A stretch of DNA of 51,643 nt from Ilumatobacteraceae bacterium (GTDB lineage: Bacteria > Actinomycetota > Acidimicrobiia > Acidimicrobiales > Ilumatobacteraceae), in assembly GCA_021298435.1 (NCBI GenBank), contig JAJTFJ010000008.1, positions 1-51,643 on the forward strand. Reading direction: 5' to 3'. Position 1 is the first letter of the stretch. The number at the start of each line of letters is the position of its first letter. Below are positions 34,713 to 43,009 of the stretch, in pieces. The position numbers and the translations under genes are program-made. Below the pieces are notes generated by a model. That model had not been told where the DNA came from, searched no databases, and saw only the letters and a program-made list of their open reading frames with translations.

Positions 34713-35938
34713 CCTCTTCGTCAGCAGCACGCCCACTTGAGGGCATTCGAGTCTTGGACTTCACTCGTGTTTTGTCGGGGCCTCATTGCACGCGCATGTT
34801 GTCAGATCTTGGGGCTGATGTCATCAAAGTAGAACCACCTGAAGGCGACCTCACCCGGTTTGCGTTTCCACGCGTGGGGTCGATGTCGACATACTTCGCA
34901 CAACAGAACATCGGCAAGAAGAACATCTCGATGGACTTGAAGAAGCCTGAAGCAGTCGAACTCATTAAGAAATTGGTGGCCGAGTGCGATGTTCTCGTCG
35001 AGAACTATCGCGGTGGTGTGATGGACAAACTGGGTCTTGGGTACTCGGTGCTGTCAGAAGTCAATCCACGGCTCATTTATGCAGCAATTAGTGGGTATGG
35101 GAACACGGGCCCGTGGAGTCATCGTCGTGCATACGCCACTGTGGTGAATGCAGAGACAGGTATGACGGGGTTGCAAGCACGTGCTCGTGGTGGACAAGCC
35201 ACAAATGATCCGCATAGCCATGCCGATGTGTACACCGGCATGGAGACCGCAGCAGCAGTATTGGCTGCGCTGTTTCAACGTGAGAAAACGAATGTTGGTC
35301 AATACATCGATGTCTCGATGGCGCAAACGATGTTGTACGTGAATGAACACGTGCAGAACGAATTGTTTGAACATGATGTTCCTGCGGATCAGATTCGTTC
35401 TTTCCAGCCGGGTGATTACCCTATTTTGCAAACCGGTGATGGAACGTATGTTGTTGTTAGTGGGCACCCGGCAGAGCGTGGAACGTTTGATCTCTTTGTG
35501 AATGCGATGCAGCGGCCGGCCATGTTGGAAGACCCACGATTCACAGATGTGGCAACACGACTACAGAATCTTGATGCGCTGGCACATGAGTTACGTGATT
35601 GGGCGCGTTCTATACCGACTGCACAAGAAATTGAAGATGTGATGGCAGAAGCAGGACTCGCAATGGGTGTTGTTCGCACAATGAGTGAACTTGCTGACAC
35701 GGAGTGGGCAGAAGATCGCAATGTGATTATTGATGCAGATGACAGATACGGCTCCACTTTCCGTGTTCCGAATGCACCGTGGGTGTTTTCAGGTTCCGAT
35801 GTCAGCACGCGCGGGATTCCAAAGTTCCGTGGTGAAGACAATGCTGAAGTGTTGCAACAACTTGCAGGTGTATCACCAGAAGAAGTGGAACAACTCACTG
35901 CTGTGGGTGTGTTGTCGATTCGGTTACCAAAGAAGTAG
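34709..35938 (+). CDS. Class III CoA-transferase (CaiB/BaiF family)
   Basis: 409 residues. Family strings: LEGIRVLDFTRVLSGPHCTRML, GADVIKVEPPEGD, KNISMDLKKPEAVE and SGYGNTGPW; the catalytic Asp is expected in HADVYTGMETAAAVL. Moves CoA between a thioester and a carboxylic acid; substrates unknown (succinyl-CoA donors are common). Paired with the upstream hydratase/isomerase, suggesting catabolism of an organic acid. Confidence 0.92.
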   Translation: MTSSSAARPLEGIRVLDFTRVLSGPHCTRMLSDLGADVIKVEPPEGDLTRFAFPRVGSMSTYFAQQNIGKKNISMDLKKPEAVELIKKLVAECDVLVENYRGGVMDKLGLGYSVLSEVNPRLIYAAISGYGNTGPWSHRRAYATVVNAETGMTGLQARARGGQATNDPHSHADVYTGMETAAAVLAALFQREKTNVGQYIDVSMAQTMLYVNEHVQNELFEHDVPADQIRSFQPGDYPILQTGDGTYVVVSGHPAERGTFDLFVNAMQRPAMLEDPRFTDVATRLQNLDALAHELRDWARSIPTAQEIEDVMAEAGLAMGVVRTMSELADTEWAEDRNVIIDADDRYGSTFRVPNAPWVFSGSDVSTRGIPKFRGEDNAEVLQQLAGVSPEEVEQLTAVGVLSIRLPKK

Positions 35939-35951
35939 TAACCGCAGGTCG

Positions 35952-36386
35952 CTAACGACCTGAATGGCCAAAGCCACCACCACGATTGTTTTCATCAAGT
36001 GAGTCAACTTCAGTCCAGGTGACTTCCTCGACACGCTGAATCACCAGTTGTGCAATGCGGTCACCGCGATGGACGTGATACGGACGTGATGCATCGGTGT
36101 TGATCAACACCACTTTCAACTCTCCGCGGTAATGCGAATCGATGAGGCCAGGGGCGTTCACAACGCTGATGCCGTTGTTGAGTGCGAGACCACTGCGAGG
36201 GAGTACAAAGCCCGCAAAACCAAGGGGAATCGCAATGGCGATACCGGTGGGCATGAGGGCACGTCCGCCGCTCGGTGCAAGGACAACATCTTCACGTGCA
36301 TACAAATCCACACCAGCGTCGCCCTCGTGGGCTTGGCGTGGCAAAGGGAGATCTGTGTCTAAACGTTGAACTGAAATCTCAGGCAC
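35952..36386 (-). CDS. dut: dUTP diphosphatase
   Basis: Hydrolyses dUTP to dUMP, keeping uracil out of DNA. 144 residues, trimeric family with all five motifs: [52 protein letters not shown] and the C-terminal [10 protein letters not shown]. The GTG at 36386 is 6 bases after TAAGGT, a leaderless-type start. Confidence 0.97.
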   Translation of the reverse strand: MPEISVQRLDTDLPLPRQAHEGDAGVDLYAREDVVLAPSGGRALMPTGIAIAIPLGFAGFVLPRSGLALNNGISVVNAPGLIDSHYRGELKVVLINTDASRPYHVHRGDRIAQLVIQRVEEVTWTEVDSLDENNRGGGFGHSGR

Positions 36387-36392
36387 AACAAC

Positions 36393-36398
36393 ACCTTA
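36393..36398 (-). promoter_or_regulatory. -10 box of dut
   Basis: TAAGGT on the minus strand, 6 bases before the GTG at 36386. Confidence 0.45.
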
Positions 36399-36433
36399 GG
36401 TGTGGCGATGGGCGCGAGACAATTGAGCGAGTC

Positions 36434-37474
36434 CTAGAGCAGGAGGTCTGCGTAGAGTTCGAGAGTGTGGACTGGACCGCCGACAAGGAATGACGTGATG
36501 CAGGTATCACGCCACTTCGCAGCTTCTTCTTTGATCTTTGCAGGAGGGCCGACGAGGGCAACGTCTTCCACCATTGCAAGTGGAATTGCTGCAGCAGCCT
36601 CCGCCTTCTTTCCTGCGAGGTAGAGATCTTGCACTTTGAGTGCAACATCTTCGTAGCCCATACGTGCAAACACTTCGAAGTGGAAGTTGACATCGCGTGC
36701 ACCCATACCGCCGGCGTAGAGCGCCAAGAATGGTCGCACCATGTCAGCGCATTTCTCGATGTCGTCACCAGGAACAACGGTGAGAACAGCAGCAACTTCA
36801 AATCGATCTGCTTTGTTTGCTTCGCCGCTCTTTTCAAAACCTTTTGCAAGACACTCGCGATAGTACGCATCTTCTTTTGGACTAAAGAAGAGAGGAAGCC
36901 ATCCATCGCAAATCTCTGCTGAGAGCGCAACGTTCTTTGGCCCTTCAGCGCCGAGGTAAATCGGAATCTCTGTGCGACGCGGATGAATTGTGCTCTTGAG
37001 TGGTTTACCAAGTCCGGTGCCACCTTGATACGGCATGTTGTAGAACTCGCCTTGGAAATCAATGGGCGCCTCACGCTTAATGATCTGACGCACAATGTCG
37101 ACGTACTCGCGTGTACGTGCCAGTGGCTTCGGATACGGCTGGCCGTACCAGCCCTCCACTACTTGTGGCCCCGATGCACCGAGACCAAGAATGAATCGAC
37201 CGTTGCTGAGATGATCCATTGTCATCGCAGCCATGGCAGTAGCTGCTGGCGTACGTGCACTCATTTGCACAATGGATGTTCCTAAGCGAACGTTTTCTGT
37301 ATGTGCACCCCACCATGCAAGTGGTGTGAGCGAATCACTTCCGTAAGCCTCTGCAGTCCAGACACTGTCGTATCCGAGACGGTCAGCTTCCTTGATTGCT
37401 TCCAGTGCACCTTGAGGAGGGCCGCTGCCCCAGTAGCCAGTGTTGTATCCGAGTGTGACGTGACCGTTTGCCAT
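36434..37474 (-). CDS. LLM-class F420-dependent oxidoreductase
   Basis: 346 residues, TIM-barrel luciferase-like family. N-terminal LGYNTGYWGSGP, EADRLGYDSVWTAEAYGSDSL, RLGTSIVQMSARTP, LSNGRFILGLGASGPQVVEGWYG and TEIPIYLGAEGPKN are typical of F420-using actinobacterial members. Substrate unknown. A leaderless-type start: TAGGTT at 37481-37486, 6 bases before the ATG. Confidence 0.92.
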   Translation of the reverse strand: MANGHVTLGYNTGYWGSGPPQGALEAIKEADRLGYDSVWTAEAYGSDSLTPLAWWGAHTENVRLGTSIVQMSARTPAATAMAAMTMDHLSNGRFILGLGASGPQVVEGWYGQPYPKPLARTREYVDIVRQIIKREAPIDFQGEFYNMPYQGGTGLGKPLKSTIHPRRTEIPIYLGAEGPKNVALSAEICDGWLPLFFSPKEDAYYRECLAKGFEKSGEANKADRFEVAAVLTVVPGDDIEKCADMVRPFLALYAGGMGARDVNFHFEVFARMGYEDVALKVQDLYLAGKKAEAAAAIPLAMVEDVALVGPPAKIKEEAAKWRDTCITSFLVGGPVHTLELYADLLL

Positions 37475-37480
37475 CCCTTG

Positions 37481-37486
37481 AACCTA
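37481..37486 (-). promoter_or_regulatory. -10 box of the LLM oxidoreductase gene
   Basis: TAGGTT on the minus strand, 6 bases before the ATG at 37474. Confidence 0.45.
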
Positions 37487-37533
37487 ATTCACGGGTCCAT
37501 AGATTTAATTCATTGCGGGGAATCAGTAGCTGA

Positions 37534-37704
37534 AAACCTGATTACTATTCCTTCACGTCCACGATTGAGAACGAGCGCTCAAACCCATTTCTTGAGGGCA
37601 ATCTGGCCCCGTGTGCGCAAGCAATCACAGAAGACCCCATCGCAGTCGTTCATGTTCCGGTGCGAATCCCTAATGGATTCCACGGCAACTGGATTGCGGA
37701 CTAA
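37534..37704 (+). pseudogene. Relic of a carotenoid cleavage oxygenase N-terminus
   Basis: The plus frame between stops at 37531 and 37702 has no ATG, GTG or TTG start but reads ENERSNPFLEGNLAP, then PVRIPNGFHGNWIAD and TAA. This resembles the opening of carotenoid oxygenases (NPFLEGN-APV... PV-G-IP--L-G-YLRNGPN), truncated where the metal-binding core should begin. It fills most of the 233-base gap between two minus-strand genes. Likely a decayed fragment; chance similarity is possible given only about 40 residues. Confidence 0.4.
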
Positions 37705-37707
37705 GAA

Positions 37708-38577
37708 CTACGCCGAATAGAGCGGCGAGGAGTTCTTCAACAGCCTCGTCATCATTGTGAGACTCGCAATGGGTGCACTGTCTGGCTCACCTGCAACGCG
37801 CGCTTCCGTGGTGTACCACAGCACTTCTGTCTTGGGTGTGTCCGATACATCCAAGACACGACCGGTCACGGTGTATTCAGTGTCCAGCATCAAAGGGCCG
37901 TTGTGGTGGCGAATTTCAATTGCACCGTAGAGACCGACAAACTCACCGCATTCCTTCTCGATGGCTTCAGTCATTCCTGCCACGAGAACACGACACGATG
38001 TGAGTGGAGAACAGATAGGCCCGCCCCATGGCGAATCGCTGACATACCAATCAAGTGGTGATGTCATGACTCCGCGCGAGTGACGAAGAATCTGATCATT
38101 GCCGGGTGCGTGTCGTGTGATGGTTTCCAAGGGACGGCCAGGATTCGCATGACGCAACATCTTGAGAGTGGATGCATCAACGGAGCGTCGGTCGCGTGAA
38201 TACAAAGCTGTTGGCTGCGACGTGTTGCCCACACTCGCAGTTCCTTCTGCAACCGTGATTCCTTCGGGTGTGTGCATACGCGCAGCAATCTGAGCGTTGT
38301 GCAATGGAGTCTGTGACTCGCCAATGTCGAGTGTTGCCTCCACAGGTTCAGCATCTGCAGTTGCATGCATGAAATACATGCTGAGAGAACCGGTCTCGCA
38401 CCATTGCTGACCAAATGCAGAGTTCAAGATTCCCCCGAACTGTTCAAGGTGAATATCACCCGCAACTGTTCCAGCACGGAAACCCAACTCAGTTGCTGTC
38501 GCATCATCGTGGATACTGCCTTTGGAGTTGATGGAAAGATTGCGTGGATTGCACACGCCGCTTGTAATCAGTGTCAT
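37708..38577 (-). CDS. MaoC-like hotdog protein
   Basis: 289 residues. The N-terminal hotdog holds SIHDDATATELGFRAGTVAG, like the MaoC (R)-hydratase motif with Asp and His, followed by a second hotdog-like half (TEYTVTGRVLDVSDTPKTEVLWYTT in two strands). It may be an enoyl-CoA hydratase or an acyl thioester-binding protein. The ATG at 38577 lies one base after the stop of the acyl-CoA dehydrogenase gene; the longer frame to 38820 lies inside that gene and is rejected. Confidence 0.78.
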   Translation of the reverse strand: MTLITSGVCNPRNLSINSKGSIHDDATATELGFRAGTVAGDIHLEQFGGILNSAFGQQWCETGSLSMYFMHATADAEPVEATLDIGESQTPLHNAQIAARMHTPEGITVAEGTASVGNTSQPTALYSRDRRSVDASTLKMLRHANPGRPLETITRHAPGNDQILRHSRGVMTSPLDWYVSDSPWGGPICSPLTSCRVLVAGMTEAIEKECGEFVGLYGAIEIRHHNGPLMLDTEYTVTGRVLDVSDTPKTEVLWYTTEARVAGEPDSAPIASLTMMTRLLKNSSPLYSA

Positions 38578-38578
38578 G

Positions 38579-39805
38579 TCAGTTCTTTGGAATGTCTTTG
38601 AAAGGAGTCTTGGGATCGGTCTGAGCGTCTTTCGGCAAGCCGAGAGTTTTCTCACCAATGATGTTGCGTTGCACTTCGTCGCTGCCACCAGCGATGGATG
38701 CTGATGGCATGGAGAGAAAGAAATGTTGCACTTTGCCTTCAACGGGCAAGTCGTCGCCCGTGAGCATTCCATCGGCACCCAGAAGTTCCATTCCGAGGTC
38801 TCGTGAAATGCGCAAGCCATTCGTCCAGTGCAGCTTCATCGTGGAAGCCTCTGCGCCAGGGGATTGACCTTTCTTCATGGTGGAAGCAATACGTTCACGA
38901 GTCATCTCGGCAATGCGCTCGTTTATAGACAGATCAATCATCTTTTGCCGTTGTGTGGCGTTCAGTCCGTGAGGAAGATCAATCTTCTGCAGGGTGGAGA
39001 GAAGTCCACCGTATTCATCGGGGTGAGAACGCTTGGCTTTGACATATTCAAGAAGTTCTCCGACGGCGCGGTCGAGATAGCCAGCTTGTTTTCCTGCAGG
39101 CACACGGACTCCACCACCAGCACCTTCCGATAAACCACTTCGTTCGAATCCCAATGTCGCTGCAGTGATGGCCCAGCCATTGTTGATGTCGGACACACGG
39201 TCGGCATCACTCACACGTGCATCATTGAAAAAGACTTCGTTGAAATGCGCAGCACCATTCATTTGCTTGATGGGCCTGATCTCGACACCTGGCTGTTCAA
39301 GGTCAATGATGAAATATGTCAGGCCCTTGTGCTTTGGCTGATCAAAATCATTGCGAGCGACCAACATGCCGCGAGTTGAATGAAGTGCTCCCGATGTCCA
39401 GACCTTCTGACCATTGATAACCCATTCATCGCCATCACGTTCTGCTCGACACGACACGCTTGCCAAGTCGGACCCGGCACCAGGTTCGCTGAACAACTGG
39501 CACCACCCCTCGGTTCCATTTGCAAGGGAGGGAAGCCAGCGCTGCTTTTGTTCTTCGGTACCAAATGTCATTGTGACGGGTGCACCCATGAGCACGCCAA
39601 GTCCTGTGGGTGCACCGATGATTGCTCTCTTGGCGAAAGCGCGTGCAATGTCGTTTTGTTCCGCCTCGGTACAGTCGCGACCAAACCATGCACTCGGCCA
39701 TCGCGGAAACGACAGGCGTGCATCGTTCATCATCTGCCACCACTGGCGCAGTGTTAAGGAGTCATCCCAGTTCTCCTCAATCCAGTCGAGAGTGAACTGA
39801 TACAT
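38579..39805 (-). CDS. Acyl-CoA dehydrogenase
   Basis: 408 residues, FAD enzyme of beta-oxidation. WCQLFSEPGAGSDLASVSCRAERDGD and WVINGQKVWTSGA are the FAD/substrate signature; the C-terminal ASIAGGSDEVQRNIIGEKTLGLP is the second signature. The usual catalytic Glu position is not certain by eye. Start overlaps the M20 gene stop by one base (TGATG). Operon: M20 amidohydrolase, this gene, MaoC-like. Confidence 0.93.
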   Translation of the reverse strand: MYQFTLDWIEENWDDSLTLRQWWQMMNDARLSFPRWPSAWFGRDCTEAEQNDIARAFAKRAIIGAPTGLGVLMGAPVTMTFGTEEQKQRWLPSLANGTEGWCQLFSEPGAGSDLASVSCRAERDGDEWVINGQKVWTSGALHSTRGMLVARNDFDQPKHKGLTYFIIDLEQPGVEIRPIKQMNGAAHFNEVFFNDARVSDADRVSDINNGWAITAATLGFERSGLSEGAGGGVRVPAGKQAGYLDRAVGELLEYVKAKRSHPDEYGGLLSTLQKIDLPHGLNATQRQKMIDLSINERIAEMTRERIASTMKKGQSPGAEASTMKLHWTNGLRISRDLGMELLGADGMLTGDDLPVEGKVQHFFLSMPSASIAGGSDEVQRNIIGEKTLGLPKDAQTDPKTPFKDIPKN

Positions 39806-41058
39806 CAGCTGAGAGAAACGCCTAAATGGCGCAATGCCATTGCCGAATACACCGCAGTGCCACGTCGCATGTAGTCCTCTGCGTAAATCGCACGGTTGCT
39901 GTGGTTGGGTGCAGCCTTCATGATGTCCATTCCTTCAGGCATGAGACCAAGGAACATCATGGAGCCTTGCACGCGATTGAGAACGTAACTGAAGTCTTCA
40001 GCACCCATTACAGGATTGTCCATGATTCGCACGTTGCGATCACCCGACACTGCAGTTGCAACATCTGCTGCGAAACCTGCGAAGTCATGGTCGTTCACGG
40101 TGACATCATATCCGTACTGCAAATCAATGTCTGCATCCATGCCATGGGCGGCAACAATGCCTTCTGCAACACGGCGAATGCCATCGTGAATCAACGTACG
40201 TGTGCGCTCGCTGACTGCGCGCATGGTGCCGTTAATCATTGCGGTTTCAGGAATTACGTTGCTGGTGGTGCCGGTATGAATCTGCGTCACGGTGATCACG
40301 CCTGGGTCGAACACGTCAATGCGGCGCGTCACCAGTGTCTGCAACGCCTGGACAATTTCACACGCAACAGGAACAGGGTCAAGAGTGAAGTGTGGTGCAC
40401 TGCCGTGTCCGCCTTTGCCCTTGATAGTGATCATGAAGTTGTCGCTCGATGCCATCATCGTGCCACCCTTCAATCCGAGGAAGCCACCGGGGATGTTTGA
40501 TGCTGCGTGGATTGCGAATGCACCAGTGACAGGTGATTCAGTGCCAACATCGAGAAGGCCTTCGTTCAACATTTCCGAAGCGCCGTTGTAACCCTCTTCA
40601 CCGGGCTGGAACATGAAGAGCACGCGACCTGCAATGTCGGCCTTGCGTGCGCTGAGAATTTTGGCAGCGCCCATGAGCATTGATGTATGAGTGTCATGCC
40701 CACATGCATGCATCACATTCTCGACACGAGACTTGAATGCAACGTCGGTGTCTTCGGGCATGGGCAGCGCATCCATGTCGGCACGAAGAAGAACAGTGGG
40801 GCCTGGCTTGTCACCAGTGAGCATCGCTGCAATGCCACTTGTTGTTTGATGCAGTGTGATGTCGAGTGGTAATCCTTCGAGCGACTGCAACACGCGATCA
40901 CGCGTGCGTGGAAGATGGTTCGAGATTTCTGGCCATTCGTGCAAGTCGTGCCGCATCGCCACCATGTCGTCGAAAACGTCATTGGCCTGCTCAAGCAGGC
41001 CTGCCGGGTTGCCGTGCTGCTCGCGTGCATCGTCGGTGGTGAGAGTGTTTTTGGCCAT
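39805..41058 (-). CDS. M20-family amidohydrolase (aminoacylase/hippurate hydrolase-like)
   Basis: 417 residues. Di-zinc site: VMHACGHDTHTSMLMGAAKIL, FQPGEEGYNGASEM (catalytic Glu and ligand Glu), GAFAIHAASNIPGG, and the dimerisation domain after GKGGHGSAPHFTLDPV. GAEDFSYVL and a late His (APNHSNRAIY) complete the set. Cleaves N-acyl amino acids or similar amides; substrate unknown. The ATG at 41058 is used; the longer frame crosses the divergent Nudix promoter. TACCAT lies 5 bases upstream. Confidence 0.92.
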   Translation of the reverse strand: MAKNTLTTDDAREQHGNPAGLLEQANDVFDDMVAMRHDLHEWPEISNHLPRTRDRVLQSLEGLPLDITLHQTTSGIAAMLTGDKPGPTVLLRADMDALPMPEDTDVAFKSRVENVMHACGHDTHTSMLMGAAKILSARKADIAGRVLFMFQPGEEGYNGASEMLNEGLLDVGTESPVTGAFAIHAASNIPGGFLGLKGGTMMASSDNFMITIKGKGGHGSAPHFTLDPVPVACEIVQALQTLVTRRIDVFDPGVITVTQIHTGTTSNVIPETAMINGTMRAVSERTRTLIHDGIRRVAEGIVAAHGMDADIDLQYGYDVTVNDHDFAGFAADVATAVSGDRNVRIMDNPVMGAEDFSYVLNRVQGSMMFLGLMPEGMDIMKAAPNHSNRAIYAEDYMRRGTAVYSAMALRHLGVSLS

Positions 41059-41074
41059 GCCTAATGGTAGGCAG

Positions 41075-41605
41075 ATGGCAATGGTCACACCTACGGCGGC
41101 GCACCCGGAGAACTCACCCGATGAGTTAGTAGAAGAGGTGGATTCGTTGGGCACCGTGCTGCGACTGGTGACGCGACGCCAGATGCGCGCCGAGGCTTTG
41201 TGGCACCGAGCGGTGTTTATTGCGGTGCGATCCTCAACGGGACAGTTGCTTATTCATCAACGAGCGATGACAAAGGATGTATGGCCTGGCTGGTGGGATG
41301 TTGCCGTTGGCGGGGTGGTGTCTCCGGGGGAATCGTGGGAGCAAGCCGCAGAACGCGAACTGGCCGAAGAATTGGGGGTCTCGGGGGTGGAGCTACGGCC
41401 ATTGGGCGCCGGCGCGTATCGGGACGATGAAGTGAAGCTGGTGGCGGCCTGCTTTGAGGCTGTTTGTGATGGCCCCTTCACCTATTCGGACGGGGAAATC
41501 ACTACGACGCAATGGGTCTCGGCAGGTGACCTTCGGGTGCGAATTGGCCAGAATTCCTTCCTTCCTGACAGCATTGCGCTGATTTTGCCCCGAATCGGGC
41601 TGTAG
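41075..41605 (+). CDS. Nudix hydrolase (IPP isomerase-like/YfcD-like)
   Basis: 176 residues. The Nudix box is GGVVSPGESWEQAAEREL followed by AEELGVSG, matching GX5EX7REUXEEXGU. RAVFIAVRSSTGQLLIHQRA and WPGWWDVAVGG are shared with the YfcD/IPP-isomerase-like branch. Substrate unknown. Starts at ATG 41075; ATG 41057 is in frame but would overlap the divergent M20 start. The 17-base spacer between the two start codons must hold overlapping promoters. Confidence 0.88.
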   Translation: MAMVTPTAAHPENSPDELVEEVDSLGTVLRLVTRRQMRAEALWHRAVFIAVRSSTGQLLIHQRAMTKDVWPGWWDVAVGGVVSPGESWEQAAERELAEELGVSGVELRPLGAGAYRDDEVKLVAACFEAVCDGPFTYSDGEITTTQWVSAGDLRVRIGQNSFLPDSIALILPRIGL

Positions 41606-41624
41606 CGCCCTGAAATCAGTCCCT

Positions 41625-41630
41625 TAGGCT
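41625..41630 (+). promoter_or_regulatory. -10 box of the thiamine-binding-like gene
   Basis: TAGGCT, 7 bases before the GTG at 41638; no Shine-Dalgarno. Confidence 0.45.
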
Positions 41631-41637
41631 TCTAGAC

Positions 41638-41871
41638 GTGATCAAGGTCGAATTCACGATTGAGCCATTTGAAATGGGCGAGGCACCCGAGCGGGTCACT
41701 CGCGCCGTGGCGGCAGTCGAGGCCTTGGGCATCCCGGTCGAGATTGGGGTTTTTGGCTCGTCCTTCACCGCTGACGAATCGCAAGTGGGATCAGCCGTAA
41801 CGGCCCTGCTCGATACCGCCTATTCATTGGGCGCCACTCATGTCACGATCGATACCCAGGTCGTTAGCTAG
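41638..41871 (+). CDS. Thiamine-binding/UPF0045 (MTH1187, YkoF-like) family protein
   Basis: 77 residues with a ferredoxin-like layout: VEFTIEPFEMGEAPERVTRAV, then VEIGVFGSSFTAD and a C-terminal GATHVTIDTQVV. The family comprises small proteins thought to bind thiamine or its pyrimidine part. Not PurS, which it resembles in size. It overlaps the next gene by one base (TAGTG), so the two are co-translated. Confidence 0.72.
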   Translation: MIKVEFTIEPFEMGEAPERVTRAVAAVEALGIPVEIGVFGSSFTADESQVGSAVTALLDTAYSLGATHVTIDTQVVS

Positions 41872-42233
41872 TGGCATTTGTTCAGCACCCGTTGTTGACC
41901 GCTGTGAAGCCCATTCTTGATGCAGTGGGTGCACAACTGATTTCGGTGGACGACGCACGCATTAGTGACATGGCTTTGGAATGGGATGGCGAAATTATCG
42001 CCGCTGTTCGTTTGCCTCGTTTGCATGGTGCTCTTGAACGTTTGATTGAGCAAGTGGAAAAAGAACTCGGTGCACGTTTGCCGGATCTTTCGCGCAACGA
42101 CAAGCAGTTAGCTGTGAAGTTGTTGGATCAGCGTGGTGCATTCACATTGCGTCGTGCAGTGGAAGATGTTGCGGACGCGATGGGTGTCTCACGCATCACC
42201 GTGTACAACTACCTCAACGCGCTGCACCGCTAA
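41871..42233 (+). CDS. Small helix-turn-helix protein (YheO/DauR-type HTH)
   Basis: 120 residues. The C-terminal half, LSRNDKQLAVKLLDQRGAFT plus LRRAVEDVADAMGVSRITVY and NYLNAL, is the HTH_22-type DNA-binding domain of YheO/DauR regulators. The N-terminal half (about 1-60) is a short sensor-like segment, lacking the full PAS domain of those proteins. GTG start inside the upstream stop. Possibly a regulator tied to the thiamine-binding-like protein; that is inference from coupling. Confidence 0.72.
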   Translation: MAFVQHPLLTAVKPILDAVGAQLISVDDARISDMALEWDGEIIAAVRLPRLHGALERLIEQVEKELGARLPDLSRNDKQLAVKLLDQRGAFTLRRAVEDVADAMGVSRITVYNYLNALHR

Positions 42234-42306
42234 ACACAATTTTGCGTGGCGTGTTGGGAAGTTTGCTTACTAACCCTATAAATGTAAGTGTGATGACAAA
42301 GGAAAT

Positions 42307-42361
42307 TTTTATGTCCCTCAGGAATTGACCGTAAAGAGCGGTCTCTTTCACAGGAGACATA
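42307..42361 (+). promoter_or_regulatory. Hairpin and ribosome site in the leader of the unknown Cys-rich gene
   Basis: AAAGAG-CGGT-CTCTTT (about 42333-42348) is a perfect 6-base inverted repeat just before AGGAGA, and GACCG...CGGTC offers an alternative overlapping stem. Two mutually exclusive stems at the ribosome site suggest, weakly, translational control. The rest of the gap (42234-42332) is AT-rich with no other element seen. Confidence 0.35.
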
Positions 42362-42934
42362 ATGAAAAATCATTTCCCCGAGGGCTACTGCCCTCAACGT
42401 GAGAAAGTCCTTGACCTATCTCGCTCGGTATTGACGGGTAATCACCGTTTCGCGCGTCATCGCCGCAACCACGGTCGCTACATGGCAAAGGTCGAACGTC
42501 AAATCTCGCGCGATCAATTACGTAGAGCTGCTTCTTGGATGTGCATCTGTGGTGGCGACGCCACTATTGATTGCCCTCGCTGCTACAACGATGACATGCC
42601 CACCATCCGCGAGACTTGCGCTGGTATTCGGGCATTAAAGGTGATGGGTGTATGGGACTTATACGAGGGTCATGCGGATCACCTTGGTCAGATGTTCCGC
42701 TGGTTCCTCTGGCGCACAGAGGGCATGGATCATTACGAAGCGGAGGCGTACTTACGTGCGATGTTCTTGTGTTCGCCTTTTGGTCATTCGGTCAAGACCC
42801 GTCATGCGTTCGATCACTTATTTGACGAAATCGCCGCCTACCGTGTTAACAACTACGACCCGCCGCCGAGATTCCGCACCACCGTGGTTGAGAACTTGTG
42901 CCGTGTCAGCGAGGAAGGTTCGGTGGCGGCATAA
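42362..42934 (+). CDS. Unknown Cys-rich protein, possible zinc ribbon
   Basis: Not recognised. 190 residues, very basic N-terminal half (HRFARHRRNHGRYMAK), then WMCICGGDATIDCPRCYNDD, a CxC-x7-CxxC arrangement fitting a zinc ribbon (about 60-73), and an aromatic-rich C-terminal half (MFRWFLWRTEGMDHYEAEAYL). AGGAGACATA precedes the ATG at 42362. It uses TTA leucine codons more than its neighbours, which may point to recent arrival. No transposase or phage gene lies nearby. Confidence 0.65.
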   Translation: MKNHFPEGYCPQREKVLDLSRSVLTGNHRFARHRRNHGRYMAKVERQISRDQLRRAASWMCICGGDATIDCPRCYNDDMPTIRETCAGIRALKVMGVWDLYEGHADHLGQMFRWFLWRTEGMDHYEAEAYLRAMFLCSPFGHSVKTRHAFDHLFDEIAAYRVNNYDPPPRFRTTVVENLCRVSEEGSVAA

Positions 42935-42937
42935 GCC

Positions 42938-43009
42938 GTGACCGACGTAGTGAAGGTGCGAGAATCAGCGCAGATACCGCCAACAACTGTTGGAGAAATT
43001 GAAGCCTAA
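42938..43009 (+). CDS. Possible 23-residue ORF
   Basis: A GTG 4 bases after the preceding stop opens a frame reading [19 protein letters not shown] and ending EIEA, overlapping the coaA stop. Close spacing is the only support; it may not be translated. Confidence 0.2.
   Translation: MTDVVKVRESAQIPPTTVGEIEA

Noticed and set aside
37645-37675. tRNA-like T arm (GGTGCGAATCCC)
   Set aside because: No matching acceptor, D arm or anticodon arm around it; the stretch fits the carotenoid-oxygenase relic frame instead.
38578-38820. N-terminal extension of the MaoC-like gene
   Set aside because: It lies inside the acyl-CoA dehydrogenase gene; the internal ATG at 38577 begins one base after that stop and fits the hotdog start.
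41638-41871. PurS (FGAM synthase small subunit)
   Set aside because: The size fits, but the VEFTIEPF and GATHVTIDTQ strings belong to the UPF0045/YkoF-like family and no purL or purQ is adjacent.
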